DNA from: Treponema sp. Marseille-Q4130
Lineage (GTDB): Bacteria > Spirochaetota > Spirochaetia > Treponematales > Treponemataceae
Direction: 5' to 3'
DNA length: 64,000 nt
NCBI RefSeq assembly: GCF_014334325.1
Contig: NZ_JACSET010000014.1
Location: 1-64,000 of the forward strand
Shown: positions 51,886-60,578 of the stretch, piece after piece
How positions within the stretch are numbered: the first letter of the stretch is position 1
Layout: each line of letters starts with the position of its first letter
Position numbers and translations under genes: made by a program
Notes under the pieces: generated by a model
Told to the model about the DNA's origin: nothing
The model's database searches: none
The model's input: the letters and a program-made list of their open reading frames with translations, nothing else

Positions 51886-53109
51886 ATGGAAGCGGAATGT
51901 AAATTTGATGTAGAAAGAGTAAATCGCAGAGAATATCTTGAGCGATTGAATAATTTAAGGCATAAAAAACTTATAAAAATCGTTACCGGAATCAGGCGTT
52001 GCGGAAAGTCTACGATTCTGGAGATGTTTCGTGACCGGCTTTTGCAGGACGGAGTTGAAGAAAAGCAAATCATCTTTATCAATTTTGAAGATTATGAAAA
52101 TAAAGAACTACGGGATCCCGATAACTTATACAAGTACATAAAAAAACGCTTAACGTCAAAAATGAATTACATCATCCTTGATGAAATTCAGAGGGTTCAA
52201 GATTTTCCGGATGTTGTGGACAGTCTTTACATCAAGAAAAATACGGATTTGTATCTTACAGGTTCTAACTCTTCTTTGCTTTCGAGTGAGATTGCAACTC
52301 TCATAAGCGGTCGTTATGTCGAAATAAAGATGCTGCCTTTTTCGTTCAAAGAATTTGTGGATGCAACAAAACAAGGCGATAATCTTGCAAAAGCCTACAG
52401 ACAATATGTGACTACCAGTTCTTTTCCGTATGTGCTGGAACTTTTAGAGACTTCGCAGGAAATAAATCCGTATCTTGAAGGAATCTATAATACAATTTTG
52501 GTAAAAGATATCATCGACAGAAAAAAGATTTCCGACACGACGGTACTAACGAGCGTAACTCAATTTTTGTTTGACAATATCGGGCTGGAGTTTTCTTCCA
52601 AAAAGATTGCAGATACCCTCATATCAAATAACAGAAAATCGGATCCTAAAACAATTGAAAAATATGTGAATGCACTTGAAGAAAGTTTTATTGTTTACTG
52701 TGCAGGCCGCTACAATATCAAAGGTAAAGAATATCTCAAGAGTCTTGAAAAATACTATGTTCCAGACATCGGTCTTCGTAATTTTATGCTCGGAAAAAAG
52801 GCGATGGATGTGGGACATATCTTAGAAAATATAATCTATTTTGAACTTTTACGACGAGGTTATGATGTTTATATCGGTAAAATCGATACATCTGAAGTTG
52901 ATTTTGTCGCACAGACGCAAGACGGCAACACCTATATACAGGTTGCTTCAAGCGTTCGTGATGAACAGGTACTGGAAAGAGAATTAAGACCGCTGAAATT
53001 AATAAAAGACAACTATCCGAAAATGATTTTGACATTAGACGACGACCCCATCGGAGACTATGACGGAATAATACGGAAAAACGCTTTGGATTGGCTGATG
53101 GAAAATTGA
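51886..53109 (+). CDS. AAA ATPase with DUF4143 domain
   Basis: 407 residues from ATG 51886 (TTG at 51868 is possible). Walker A GIRRCGKSTIL near residue 33, Walker B NYIILDEIQRV near 97, sensor motif LYLTGSNSSLL near 124. The C-terminal part has the DUF4143 nuclease-like pattern FELLRRGYDVYIGK and SEVDFVAQ with YIQVASSV. These ATPases are widespread in mobile or defence-like contexts, function unknown. The gene is clearly more AT-rich than its neighbours and lies between two core operons, which suggests transfer. No good ribosome site is seen. Confidence 0.88.
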   Translation: MEAECKFDVERVNRREYLERLNNLRHKKLIKIVTGIRRCGKSTILEMFRDRLLQDGVEEKQIIFINFEDYENKELRDPDNLYKYIKKRLTSKMNYIILDEIQRVQDFPDVVDSLYIKKNTDLYLTGSNSSLLSSEIATLISGRYVEIKMLPFSFKEFVDATKQGDNLAKAYRQYVTTSSFPYVLELLETSQEINPYLEGIYNTILVKDIIDRKKISDTTVLTSVTQFLFDNIGLEFSSKKIADTLISNNRKSDPKTIEKYVNALEESFIVYCAGRYNIKGKEYLKSLEKYYVPDIGLRNFMLGKKAMDVGHILENIIYFELLRRGYDVYIGKIDTSEVDFVAQTQDGNTYIQVASSVRDEQVLERELRPLKLIKDNYPKMILTLDDDPIGDYDGIIRKNALDWLMEN

Positions 53110-53145
53110 AAATCAGAAGAAAATAAATTTTTGCATTGCGCATTG

Positions 53146-53174
53146 TTGTTCATTTTCACAAAATCCGCTAAAAT
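53146..53174 (+). promoter_or_regulatory. leaderless-type promoter of gatCAB
   Basis: TTGTTC (53146-53151), 17 bp, TAAAAT (53169-53174), then eight bases to the gatC ATG at 53183. No Shine-Dalgarno sequence is present. Confidence 0.6.
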
Positions 53175-53182
53175 GACCCATC

Positions 53183-53491
53183 ATGGCTACACATACGACG
53201 ATCGATGAAGATACGCTCGAAAAGCTGCTGTATCTTTCCAGGCTTTCGCCCGAAAGCACCAATTTAACGATATTAAAAAAGCAGGTCGATGAAATCATCG
53301 GCTATTTCGAACTGCTGTCGAAGTACGACGACAGCGAAAATCCCTACGATGCCTATCCTTCGACGGAAGCGGATAAGCTGCGCAAAGACGAAGTTGTGGC
53401 GGGCTTGGCTATGAGCGACGTAAAAAAGATTTCGAAAGATTTTATGGACGGCTATTTTCAAGTGCCGAAAGTGCTGGGTGAGGGCGCGTGA
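53183..53491 (+). CDS. gatC: Asp/Glu-tRNA amidotransferase subunit C
   Basis: 102 residues. TIDEDTLEKLLYLSRLSPE and LKKQVDEIIGYFELLSKYDD form the GatC helices, and YDAYPSTEADKLRKDEV the typical late motif. GatC wraps around GatA and holds the GatCAB complex that turns Glu-tRNA(Gln) or Asp-tRNA(Asn) into the amide form. Its TGA overlaps the gatA ATG by one base. The mRNA start appears to coincide with its ATG. Confidence 0.93.
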   Translation: MATHTTIDEDTLEKLLYLSRLSPESTNLTILKKQVDEIIGYFELLSKYDDSENPYDAYPSTEADKLRKDEVVAGLAMSDVKKISKDFMDGYFQVPKVLGEGA

Positions 53492-54993
53492 TGAATTGTA
53501 CGATACGTGATATGCGCGCGGCGCTGAAAGAAGGATCTGCGACGAGCGCGGACATTATTAAAAAATCGGCGGCGGCTTTCGAAGCGGATAAAAAATCGGC
53601 CGCTCCTCTCAACGCATTTCTTGAAATATATGAAGATGCGCTTACAAAAGCCGAAGCGGCGGACGCGGAAATCGCGAGTGCGCGCAGTTCCGGCACGCTC
53701 GACGCGCTTTTTTCGGAAAAGCCGCTTTTGGGTTTGCCGTTTGCGAACAAAGACAATATTTCGGCGAAAGGCAAGCGCTTAACCTGCGCGAGTAAAATCC
53801 TCGAAGGCTATGTCGCTCCCTACGATGCGACGGTGATCGCGCGCCTCGAAAAAGCGGGCGCCGTTCCGCTCGGCCGCTGCAATCAGGACGAATTTGCGAT
53901 GGGTTCTTCGACCGAGTATTCGATCTACGGGGCGACGAGAAATCCCGTAAACCGCGATTATGTTTCAGGCGGTTCGTCGGGCGGTTCGACCGCCGCCGTC
54001 GCCGCGAATCAGGCGGTTTTCGGACTCGGTACCGAAACGGGCGGCTCGGTGCGCTTGCCGGCGAGTTATTGCGGCGTGTACGGGTTAAAGCCGACGTACG
54101 GCGTTTTGAGCAGGTGGGGTGTCGTTGCATACGGCAGCTCTCTCGATCAAGTCGGCATCCTCGCGCATACGCCGTCGGATATCGCCGAAGCGCTTTACGC
54201 GATGTGCGGCGCCGATATGTACGACGATACGAGCGCGGATTTGCCTGAAAAAGAAAAATTATTAAATCTCAAACCCTGCGGAGATGCGCCGTTTTCGTCT
54301 TTGAAAATTGCGCTCATCCGTCAATTCCTCGAAAACAAGGGGCTCGATGCGGACGTCGGAAAAGTCTTCGACGAAACGCGTAAGTGGTTTGAAAGCAGGG
54401 GCGCGAAAATCGAAGTCGTCGATATGCCGGTCATGGATGCCTCCGTCGCAAGTTATTACGTACTCGCGCTTGCCGAAGCCGCGTCGAATTTGAGCCGCTT
54501 TGACGGCATCCGTTACGGCCGCCGCGTCGATACGGGAGAAGGCTACGACGAGCTGTACGTGCATACGAGAAGCGAAGGCTTCGGGGCGGAAGTAAAGCGC
54601 AGAATCGTCATCGGCAATTACGTTTTATCCGAGCAGTTTTCGGGCGACACGTATAAAAAAGGCATGACGGTGCGCGCACGCATTCAGCGCGAAATGGCCG
54701 CTCTCTTTAAAACGTACGATGCGGTGCTCTGTCCCGTCTGTCCGACACCGGCGTTTAAGCTCGGTCAAAAAACGGACAATCCGCTCGAAATGTATTTGAG
54801 CGATCTCTTCGTCAACTTCGTAAACCTCGCGCGCATCACCTCTCTTTCGGTACCGGCCGGTATCACAAAGGGGGGACTGCCCGTCGGTATTCAATTCGTC
54901 GGGCCGATGTTCGGTGAAGCGAAGATACTTGAGATAGCCGAGGCGTGGGAAGCCGATCATCCCGGCTGCGGCGTACCGCTCGGTACTAAGTGA
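53491..54993 (+). CDS. gatA: Asp/Glu-tRNA amidotransferase subunit A
   Basis: 500 residues from ATG 53491. The amidase-signature triad is visible: Lys in GLPFANKDNIS near residue 88, the cis-Ser in GGSSGGSTAA near 166 and the nucleophile Ser in LGTETGGSVRLPAS near 185. GatA releases ammonia from glutamine and channels it to GatB. Normal length. It is translated in overlap with gatC and followed 53 bp later by gatB. Confidence 0.95.
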   Translation: MNCTIRDMRAALKEGSATSADIIKKSAAAFEADKKSAAPLNAFLEIYEDALTKAEAADAEIASARSSGTLDALFSEKPLLGLPFANKDNISAKGKRLTCASKILEGYVAPYDATVIARLEKAGAVPLGRCNQDEFAMGSSTEYSIYGATRNPVNRDYVSGGSSGGSTAAVAANQAVFGLGTETGGSVRLPASYCGVYGLKPTYGVLSRWGVVAYGSSLDQVGILAHTPSDIAEALYAMCGADMYDDTSADLPEKEKLLNLKPCGDAPFSSLKIALIRQFLENKGLDADVGKVFDETRKWFESRGAKIEVVDMPVMDASVASYYVLALAEAASNLSRFDGIRYGRRVDTGEGYDELYVHTRSEGFGAEVKRRIVIGNYVLSEQFSGDTYKKGMTVRARIQREMAALFKTYDAVLCPVCPTPAFKLGQKTDNPLEMYLSDLFVNFVNLARITSLSVPAGITKGGLPVGIQFVGPMFGEAKILEIAEAWEADHPGCGVPLGTK

Positions 54994-55046
54994 AATTATT
55001 AATTATATCGGCAGATCGCCCGAGTGCGGTTTTTTAGGAATGATGT

Positions 55047-56576
55047 ATGGCAATCGATAAATACGAAATCGTAATAGGCTGCGAAATACATACGCAGCTT
55101 TTAACAAAGACAAAAGCGTTTTGCGCGTGCGAAAACCGCTACGGCGGCATGCCCGATACGCGCGTTTGTCCCGTGTGTCTCGGACTTCCCGGTGCGATGC
55201 CACGCGTAAGTGAAGGCTACGTCGAACTCGGCGCCGTTGCGGGGCAGGCGCTCAACTGCCGCATCGCGCGCTTTACGAAATTCGACCGTAAGCATTATTT
55301 TTATCCGGATTTGGCAAAGGGCTATCAGATTACGCAGTACGATATTCCGCTGTGCGCCGACGGGTACGTCGATTTGCCGTTTATCCATTATCCGGAAGAC
55401 GAACGCCCCGGCGGAGCGAAGTGCCGTACGGTGAATTTCAAAGGCGAAAACTGCATCGTCGACAACCGATACCGCCGCGTGCGGATCGAGCGCATTCACC
55501 TCGAAGAAGACGTCGGTAAATCGCTGCACCTCGAAGGTGCGCATTCGTATATCGACTACAACCGATGCGGTACTCCGCTTATCGAAATCGTAACGAAGCC
55601 CGATATCACCGGTCCCGAAGAAGCGGCTCTCTTTATGCAGACCGTGCAGGAGATCCTCCGCTATGTTAAAGTGACGAAGGGAAATCTCGAAGAAGGCAAT
55701 ATGCGCTGCGACGCGAATATCAATTTGAACGTGTGGGAAAACGGCACGCTGTATCATACGCCCATTTCCGAAATCAAAAACCTGAATTCGTTCCGCGCGA
55801 TAAAAGACGCGTGTACCTATGAGGCGAAACGCCAGCTCAAAGAATTCGAAACCGATCGGCAGCCCTTTAACGCGGGTTTTAAAGTGACGATGGGCTGGGA
55901 CGAAGCGAAAGGCGAAACGGTCGTTCAGCGTACGAAGAATTCATTCGTCGATTACCGCTTTGTCGTCGAACCGGACATCAAACCTTTCAGCGTCAGCGAA
56001 GCGCTTATCGCTCGGGCAAAAGAAGCGGTCGGCGAGCTGCCCGAAACGAAGCGCGTGCGTTTTATGAAAGAATACTCTCTTTCTTCGTTCGATGCGGAAA
56101 CGCTGACTGCGACGCGTGAGCTTGCACTGTGGTTCGAAGAAGCCGCAAAAAAATCGAAGAGCCCGAAGCGCGTCGCAAACCTCATCCTCACCGAACTGCT
56201 CGCAGTTTTAAACGAAAAGCAGGAAACGATAGATTCCGTTTCGATTACGCCGCTGCACATTGCAGAACTTGCGGACGCGCTTGAAGCCGATAAGATCACG
56301 AGCAAGCAGGGAAAGGTCGTTTTCGAAAAGATGCTTGCAACGAAAAAGCTGCCGTCTGAAATTATTAAAGAAGAAGGCATGGAGCAGGTAAACGATACCG
56401 GCGCGATCGAAAAGATCGTCGAAAGCGTGCTTGCCGCGAATCCGCAGGCTGTCGCCGATTTTAAAAACGGCAAGACGAATGCGCTCGGCTGGCTTATGGG
56501 GCAAGTGATGAAAGAGTCGCACGGAAAAGCGAACCCGAAACAGGCGACGGAACTGCTCAAGGAAAGACTTTCGTAA
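55047..56576 (+). CDS. gatB: Asp/Glu-tRNA amidotransferase subunit B
   Basis: 509 residues. EIVIGCEIHTQLLTKTKAFC at the start and CVCPVCLG-like motif RVCPVCLGLPGAMP near 38 give the four zinc Cys. KGYQITQYDIPLC, RIHLEEDVGKSLH and GNLEEGNMRCDANI belong to the kinase-like core, and the C-terminal YqeY-like tRNA-binding domain ends with NALGWLMGQVMKES. It activates the tRNA-bound acid with ATP. AGGA precedes the ATG. Confidence 0.95.
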   Translation: MAIDKYEIVIGCEIHTQLLTKTKAFCACENRYGGMPDTRVCPVCLGLPGAMPRVSEGYVELGAVAGQALNCRIARFTKFDRKHYFYPDLAKGYQITQYDIPLCADGYVDLPFIHYPEDERPGGAKCRTVNFKGENCIVDNRYRRVRIERIHLEEDVGKSLHLEGAHSYIDYNRCGTPLIEIVTKPDITGPEEAALFMQTVQEILRYVKVTKGNLEEGNMRCDANINLNVWENGTLYHTPISEIKNLNSFRAIKDACTYEAKRQLKEFETDRQPFNAGFKVTMGWDEAKGETVVQRTKNSFVDYRFVVEPDIKPFSVSEALIARAKEAVGELPETKRVRFMKEYSLSSFDAETLTATRELALWFEEAAKKSKSPKRVANLILTELLAVLNEKQETIDSVSITPLHIAELADALEADKITSKQGKVVFEKMLATKKLPSEIIKEEGMEQVNDTGAIEKIVESVLAANPQAVADFKNGKTNALGWLMGQVMKESHGKANPKQATELLKERLS

Positions 56577-56675
56577 AAGGCGGGATCAACGCGCAGCGTC
56601 AGCGTGCGTGCGGCGGTTTTGTCGAAGCGTGTATATACTGTAAAGGACGCTGTGGCGGAGCCGGTCTTTTTTCGC

Positions 56676-56681
56676 TATACT
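56676..56681 (+). promoter_or_regulatory. -10 box seven bases before the ATG of an unknown gene
   Basis: TATACT lies seven bases before the ATG at 56689; the -35 region is poor. Start of transcription would be at the A of the ATG. Confidence 0.45.
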
Positions 56682-56688
56682 GTTTATA

Positions 56689-57486
56689 ATGGCATCGATC
56701 GATTTTTTGGCATCGGAAATAACAAAGCGCTGCGGCACCGTGCAGCGCGCTCGCGGCTGCTTTTTATATACGCGGAAAGGCGTGCGCCTCACCGACCTCT
56801 ATCGGGAAGGAGGGCGGGCGATACTCGGCTGGAAGGGAGGCGCGGCGCTGAAAGTTTTTAAAAATACGCTCGACCGCGGACTTGTCGGAAGTTTCGATAC
56901 GGATTATGAGGGGCGCATTGCAAGAGCGGTGAGTTCGCTTATCGGGGATGAGCGCATCGTCTACGTATATACCGACCGTACTTCAGCGCTGAAAACGGCG
57001 TTGATGTTTTCGGAGAGCAGTACCGCTTTTTGGAAGCCGTGGAATCCGAATGTTTTCGACTATCGAAAAATCGACTGTGTTATCGTAACGCCGCCGTTTC
57101 CGTGGGCGTCCGCGCTGTATTTTGTCGCAGTCCGTCCGTCCGTCCGTCAGGAGCGTATCGATGCGGGCATTATTCCGGCGGCATGCGAGCGCATTCCGGC
57201 AGCCCTTGCGGCAGCTGCGGTGAGGGCGATCTATGATTGTATCGCTTCGGAAAATCGCTTCGGAGAAAAAGATTGGTTTATCTACGATACGGTTTTAACA
57301 AAATACTGGACGCGTGAAGGACCCTACCTCTATCCGAAAATCGCGGAAGCGTGCTATGCCGATTTTTTGCTGCACTGCCTTGACTGCGAGGTAGTCGTAA
57401 GCTGCGACTATAATGTGCCCTCGATCGTTCCGTTCGGTGCGGACAGGGGCGTATTTACGAAGCTGAAAAATACTCCGTTCGAGTAA
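56689..57486 (+). CDS. conserved-looking protein of unknown function
   Basis: 265 residues, no signal peptide or membrane segment. Codon use is like the neighbours', so it is a real gene. RGCFLYTRKGVRLTDLYREG and GGRAILGWKGG near the start faintly resemble the N-terminal cofactor-side part of class III aminotransferases, but no PLP Lys motif can be found. The end contains several Cys (CYADFLLHCLDCEVVVSC). I do not recognise a family. It may be translated from a leaderless mRNA. Two small membrane-protein genes follow. Confidence 0.7.
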   Translation: MASIDFLASEITKRCGTVQRARGCFLYTRKGVRLTDLYREGGRAILGWKGGAALKVFKNTLDRGLVGSFDTDYEGRIARAVSSLIGDERIVYVYTDRTSALKTALMFSESSTAFWKPWNPNVFDYRKIDCVIVTPPFPWASALYFVAVRPSVRQERIDAGIIPAACERIPAALAAAAVRAIYDCIASENRFGEKDWFIYDTVLTKYWTREGPYLYPKIAEACYADFLLHCLDCEVVVSCDYNVPSIVPFGADRGVFTKLKNTPFE

Positions 57487-57513
57487 CTGCAAATCGATTG
57501 TTGGGGAAAAACA

Positions 57514-57807
57514 ATGGCGCAAGGGGATATAATACTGTCGATTATTAAACTCGCGTTGGGCGGCATTTCGGCGTTTTGTGCGATCATGCTGTGGTCGAAA
57601 ACGCGGGATGCCGCATGGATGTCGCTCGCTGCGGGTGTCGTAACGTCGTATGCGAGTTTTGTGTACGACATGATGACTGAACTCGGCGTCATTCTTCCGA
57701 ATGCGTTGACCGTTGCGGGCATTCCGCTTCCGACGTTTTTGTTCGCCGTCGTGCCGAGCTGTTTTTTTATCGTCGCGTTTATCCTCATGATCAGACGGAA
57801 CCGGTGA
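57514..57807 (+). CDS. small membrane protein, three predicted helices
   Basis: 97 residues. Hydrophobic segments at about 7-28, 33-54 and 68-92, ending in the positive tail IRRNR. No family is recognised. It begins 27 bp after the previous gene with GGGGAAAA upstream of the ATG and may share its transcript. Confidence 0.65.
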   Translation: MAQGDIILSIIKLALGGISAFCAIMLWSKTRDAAWMSLAAGVVTSYASFVYDMMTELGVILPNALTVAGIPLPTFLFAVVPSCFFIVAFILMIRRNR

Positions 57808-57940
57808 CATTAGGCGCGCATTTTATGAATTTCGCATTGTTGAACAGGTCAAATTATTAATTAATAATTTAATGAAAGTCGCTGAAAACGGAAGTTTCGG
57901 GAACTTTCAATTATTATTAAATATCTTAGGAGGTATCGGT

Positions 57941-58357
57941 ATGGCAACGGCAGAACGGCATTCGATCGGGTATATGCTTACTCAGATCGCGCTCGGTTTG
58001 TATTTTTTTGTGACGGGGATTTGGACGCTGCAGGGCGGCAACGGCAACGAAATCGCGGCTGCTGTAAAATCGGTGATGAACGGGGACACGGCGAGGATCA
58101 TCTGTCTCGTGTTCGGGATCATCGAAGTGCTTGCGGGGCTTTTTTTGCTGCTTCGCATATTCGTGACGTTCAGTTCTCCGATCGACACGATCCTTATGGT
58201 CATCATTATGATCGCGTGGATCGCGGCGATCGTGCTGCTCGATTTTATCGGTAAGGGCGCACTGCCGTCGGGAAGCATCGATTCGGTTTTGCGCTGGCTC
58301 AGTACGCTTTCGCGGCACTTGCTCGTACTCGGCGGGATCGTTATCGTAAAAAATTAA
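57941..58357 (+). CDS. small membrane protein, about four predicted helices
   Basis: 138 residues from ATG 57941, which has TAGGAGG upstream; an ATG at 57872 in frame lacks a ribosome site. Hydrophobic segments near 9-30, 50-76, 80-103 and 120-136. IGYMLTQIALGLYFFVTGIW suggests a DoxX-like or DUF-type fold, but no motif fixes this. Function unknown. The following 58358-58548 contains nested inverted repeats (ACGGCGT/ACGCCGT at 58379-58404) and no gene. Confidence 0.65.
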   Translation: MATAERHSIGYMLTQIALGLYFFVTGIWTLQGGNGNEIAAAVKSVMNGDTARIICLVFGIIEVLAGLFLLLRIFVTFSSPIDTILMVIIMIAWIAAIVLLDFIGKGALPSGSIDSVLRWLSTLSRHLLVLGGIVIVKN

Positions 58358-58548
58358 TCGTAAGCCTAGACGGTGTTGACGGCGTTATCCGACGGGTACG
58401 CCGTGTAGACCTGCCCGTCTTATCGTCAGCGGCGGACAATGAAAGGCGTTCCGCTGCGGTATGCGGTGACGACGGAAGTCGTCTGCACTCACAAAGGCGG
58501 CGCTTTGAGAGGAATGTTAGCTTGTTTGAAGGGCGGCTTAGGCTCTTG

Positions 58549-59250
58549 TTAAGATGCTTCGACGTTGATAGTGATATCCGGATGTTCGTTAAAAAAAGCG
58601 GAAATATTTTCTATTGTCGATAACAAGTGTGCTTCCATCGCTTTTTCCGCTTCCGTGCGGTTATGCGTCTGCATCGTTTCGAGCAGGATTTTATGGTACT
58701 TGATTCCGAGTGCCGCGCCTAAAATGCTCACGATGCTTTTCATAAGCGGCAGCATATGATCTTGCATTGTACTTTGCTGAATAAGGATGAGCGGGTTCTT
58801 TGTGAATTTTCCCAAAAGCATATGAAATTTGAAATCGGCCTCGGCATGGCGCGGTATATTGTTTGTCGTTGAAAGCATTTCGTCGTAGCAGGCTTGAAGT
58901 TCTGCAATCTCTTCGTCGGTTATGCGTTCAGCGGCAAGACCGGCAATGCCGCGCTCGAAAATCATACGCGATTCCAGTGCCGAAAGAATATATTCTTTGC
59001 TGTATACGGTCTGCGGAGGTATAAGAGCGAGCGATGTACCGTTCCGAGAAATAACGACCGCTCTTTTTCCCTGAGCTATTTTGATAAATCCCTTGCTTTC
59101 CAAATCCTGCAGCGCCGATCGGATTGTCGTTTTACTTACGTGATATTCGCTGCAAAGCTGACTTTCGGCGGGGATAGCGGAATGCAAGCTCCATTTTCCG
59201 CAGAGTATTTTATGTTCCATGTCTTTTGCAATGCGCTGTCGTAACATCAT
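58549..59250 (-). CDS. GntR-family regulator, FadR (FCD) subgroup
   Basis: 233 residues. The winged helix at 1-70 reads LRQRIAKDMEHKILCGKW, AIPAESQLCSEYHVSKTTIR and ALQDLESKGFIKI. The all-helical FCD sensor (about 85-225) shows SRMIFERGIAGLAAERITDEE, with the metal-binding Asp/His pattern HAEADFKFHMLL. It is divergent from a catabolic operon for a sugar or sugar acid, so its ligand is probably the substrate or an early product. Palindromes of the GTTAT/ATAAC type lie in the gap. Confidence 0.92.
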   Translation of the reverse strand: MMLRQRIAKDMEHKILCGKWSLHSAIPAESQLCSEYHVSKTTIRSALQDLESKGFIKIAQGKRAVVISRNGTSLALIPPQTVYSKEYILSALESRMIFERGIAGLAAERITDEEIAELQACYDEMLSTTNNIPRHAEADFKFHMLLGKFTKNPLILIQQSTMQDHMLPLMKSIVSILGAALGIKYHKILLETMQTHNRTEAEKAMEAHLLSTIENISAFFNEHPDITINVEAS

Positions 59251-59320
59251 TTTTCTTTTAATTTCTTTTGTTATTTCACTATAATAATTTTTTTCTCCGT
59301 TTATGTCCAGTCTGTAATCA

Positions 59321-59340
59321 TGTTATTTATGATTATAACA
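59321..59340. promoter_or_regulatory. candidate GntR operator 1
   Basis: TGTTAT-TTATGATT-ATAACA in the AT-rich 292 bp gap between the divergent genes. The half-sites recur at 59507-59517 over the operon's -10 box. Confidence 0.4.
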
Positions 59341-59485
59341 TATAATATATGTTTGAGGAATCATATTGTATGATAAAATAAGATAAGCAATTCATGTTTC
59401 AATAATTTAATGGAATTATCCGAATATTATTGTAAAAACTTATATAATTTCTTGTAATATAATAAATTATAAAGTAAAAAAAATC

Positions 59486-59517
59486 TTGACAGGTGGTATA
59501 TCGTATGTTATCATAAC
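59486..59517 (+). promoter_or_regulatory. promoter of the dehydrogenase-transketolase operon with overlapping operator
   Basis: TTGACA (59486-59491), 17 bp, TATCAT (59509-59514). GTTAT-C-ATAAC (59507-59517) is a perfect palindrome covering the -10 box, the right place for repression by the divergent GntR protein. Confidence 0.6.
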
Positions 59518-59542
59518 TTATAATCTAATTAGGGGTGCATAT

Positions 59543-60577
59543 ATGAAAGCGTTGTATTTTACGGCCGATAAAATGATGGAATTGCGTGATATCGCTGTAC
59601 CGGTGCCGAAAAAAGGGCAGTACCTCATTCAAGTAAAGGTGTGCGGTATATGCGGTTCCGATTTTGAAGGTTATATGGGTAAAACGGGGCGCAGAACGCC
59701 TCCGATGATTATGGGACACGAATTTGCGGGCGTTATAACCGAAGCGCCGGAGGGCGGAAAATTTAAAAAAGGTCAAAGCGTCGTCGTATTTCCGAAGCCG
59801 TTTTGCGGAACCTGCGAATACTGTAAAAAAGGGCTCGTAAATGTGTGTACTTCCGGAATCTGTATGGGTGTACTTTCGGCGGACGGCGCGATGTGCGAAT
59901 ACGTTGCCGTTGATGAAAAATATTTGATTCCGTTTTCACCGGAAAAGCTTCCGTACGATATCGCATCTATGACGGAGCCCCTTTCGGTCGCATACCGTGC
60001 CGTTTATAAAATCAGCGACAAAGAACTCCAAGCGAGCGATCATATTGTCGTCATCGGCGCCGGTACTATCGGCTTGCTCGTGACGGCCATGCTCGCCCAT
60101 CGGAAGGCTAAACACATTATCGTGAGCGATACGCAGGAATTCCGTTTGGAAACAGCGAAAAAGATGGGTGCGCATACGGTCGTGAACCCCGCTTTCGGCG
60201 ATTTCGAAGAAGCAATCAAAAAGGCGACGGACGGGAAAAAATGCGATTTTTCAATCGAAGCCGTGGGAATCTCCGCTACGGCGGAATCTTCTCTCGATGC
60301 GTTGAAAATCGGCGGTACGGCTATTTGGATCGGCAATGCACAAAAGATCGTTTCAATCAATATGCAAAAAATCGTTACGACCGAGCTTTCCGTCCGCGGC
60401 AGCTACGTATACGATTTCAACGGTTTTAAAAAATGCGTGGAATTGCTCCAAAATAAAGTCATCGATGTATCGTCGATGATCACGAATACGTATAAATTGC
60501 AGGACGGTGTGGCGGCATTTAAAGCGCTCGAAAACAATACAGACGGTAAAATGCTCAAAGTTATGCTGGAGGTGTAA
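59543..60577 (+). CDS. zinc-dependent medium-chain polyol/sugar dehydrogenase
   Basis: 344 residues from ATG 59543 with AGGGG upstream. Catalytic zinc ligands in VCGICGSDFEGYMG and GHEFAGVI, structural zinc ligands in CGTCEYCKKGLVNVC, and the NAD-binding VIGAGTIGLLVTAML near 180. It belongs to the sorbitol / galactitol-1-phosphate dehydrogenase group and oxidises a secondary alcohol to a ketone. First gene of the operon controlled by GntR; it ends 1 bp before the next gene. Confidence 0.92.
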   Translation: MKALYFTADKMMELRDIAVPVPKKGQYLIQVKVCGICGSDFEGYMGKTGRRTPPMIMGHEFAGVITEAPEGGKFKKGQSVVVFPKPFCGTCEYCKKGLVNVCTSGICMGVLSADGAMCEYVAVDEKYLIPFSPEKLPYDIASMTEPLSVAYRAVYKISDKELQASDHIVVIGAGTIGLLVTAMLAHRKAKHIIVSDTQEFRLETAKKMGAHTVVNPAFGDFEEAIKKATDGKKCDFSIEAVGISATAESSLDALKIGGTAIWIGNAQKIVSINMQKIVTTELSVRGSYVYDFNGFKKCVELLQNKVIDVSSMITNTYKLQDGVAAFKALENNTDGKMLKVMLEV

Positions 60578-60578
60578 C

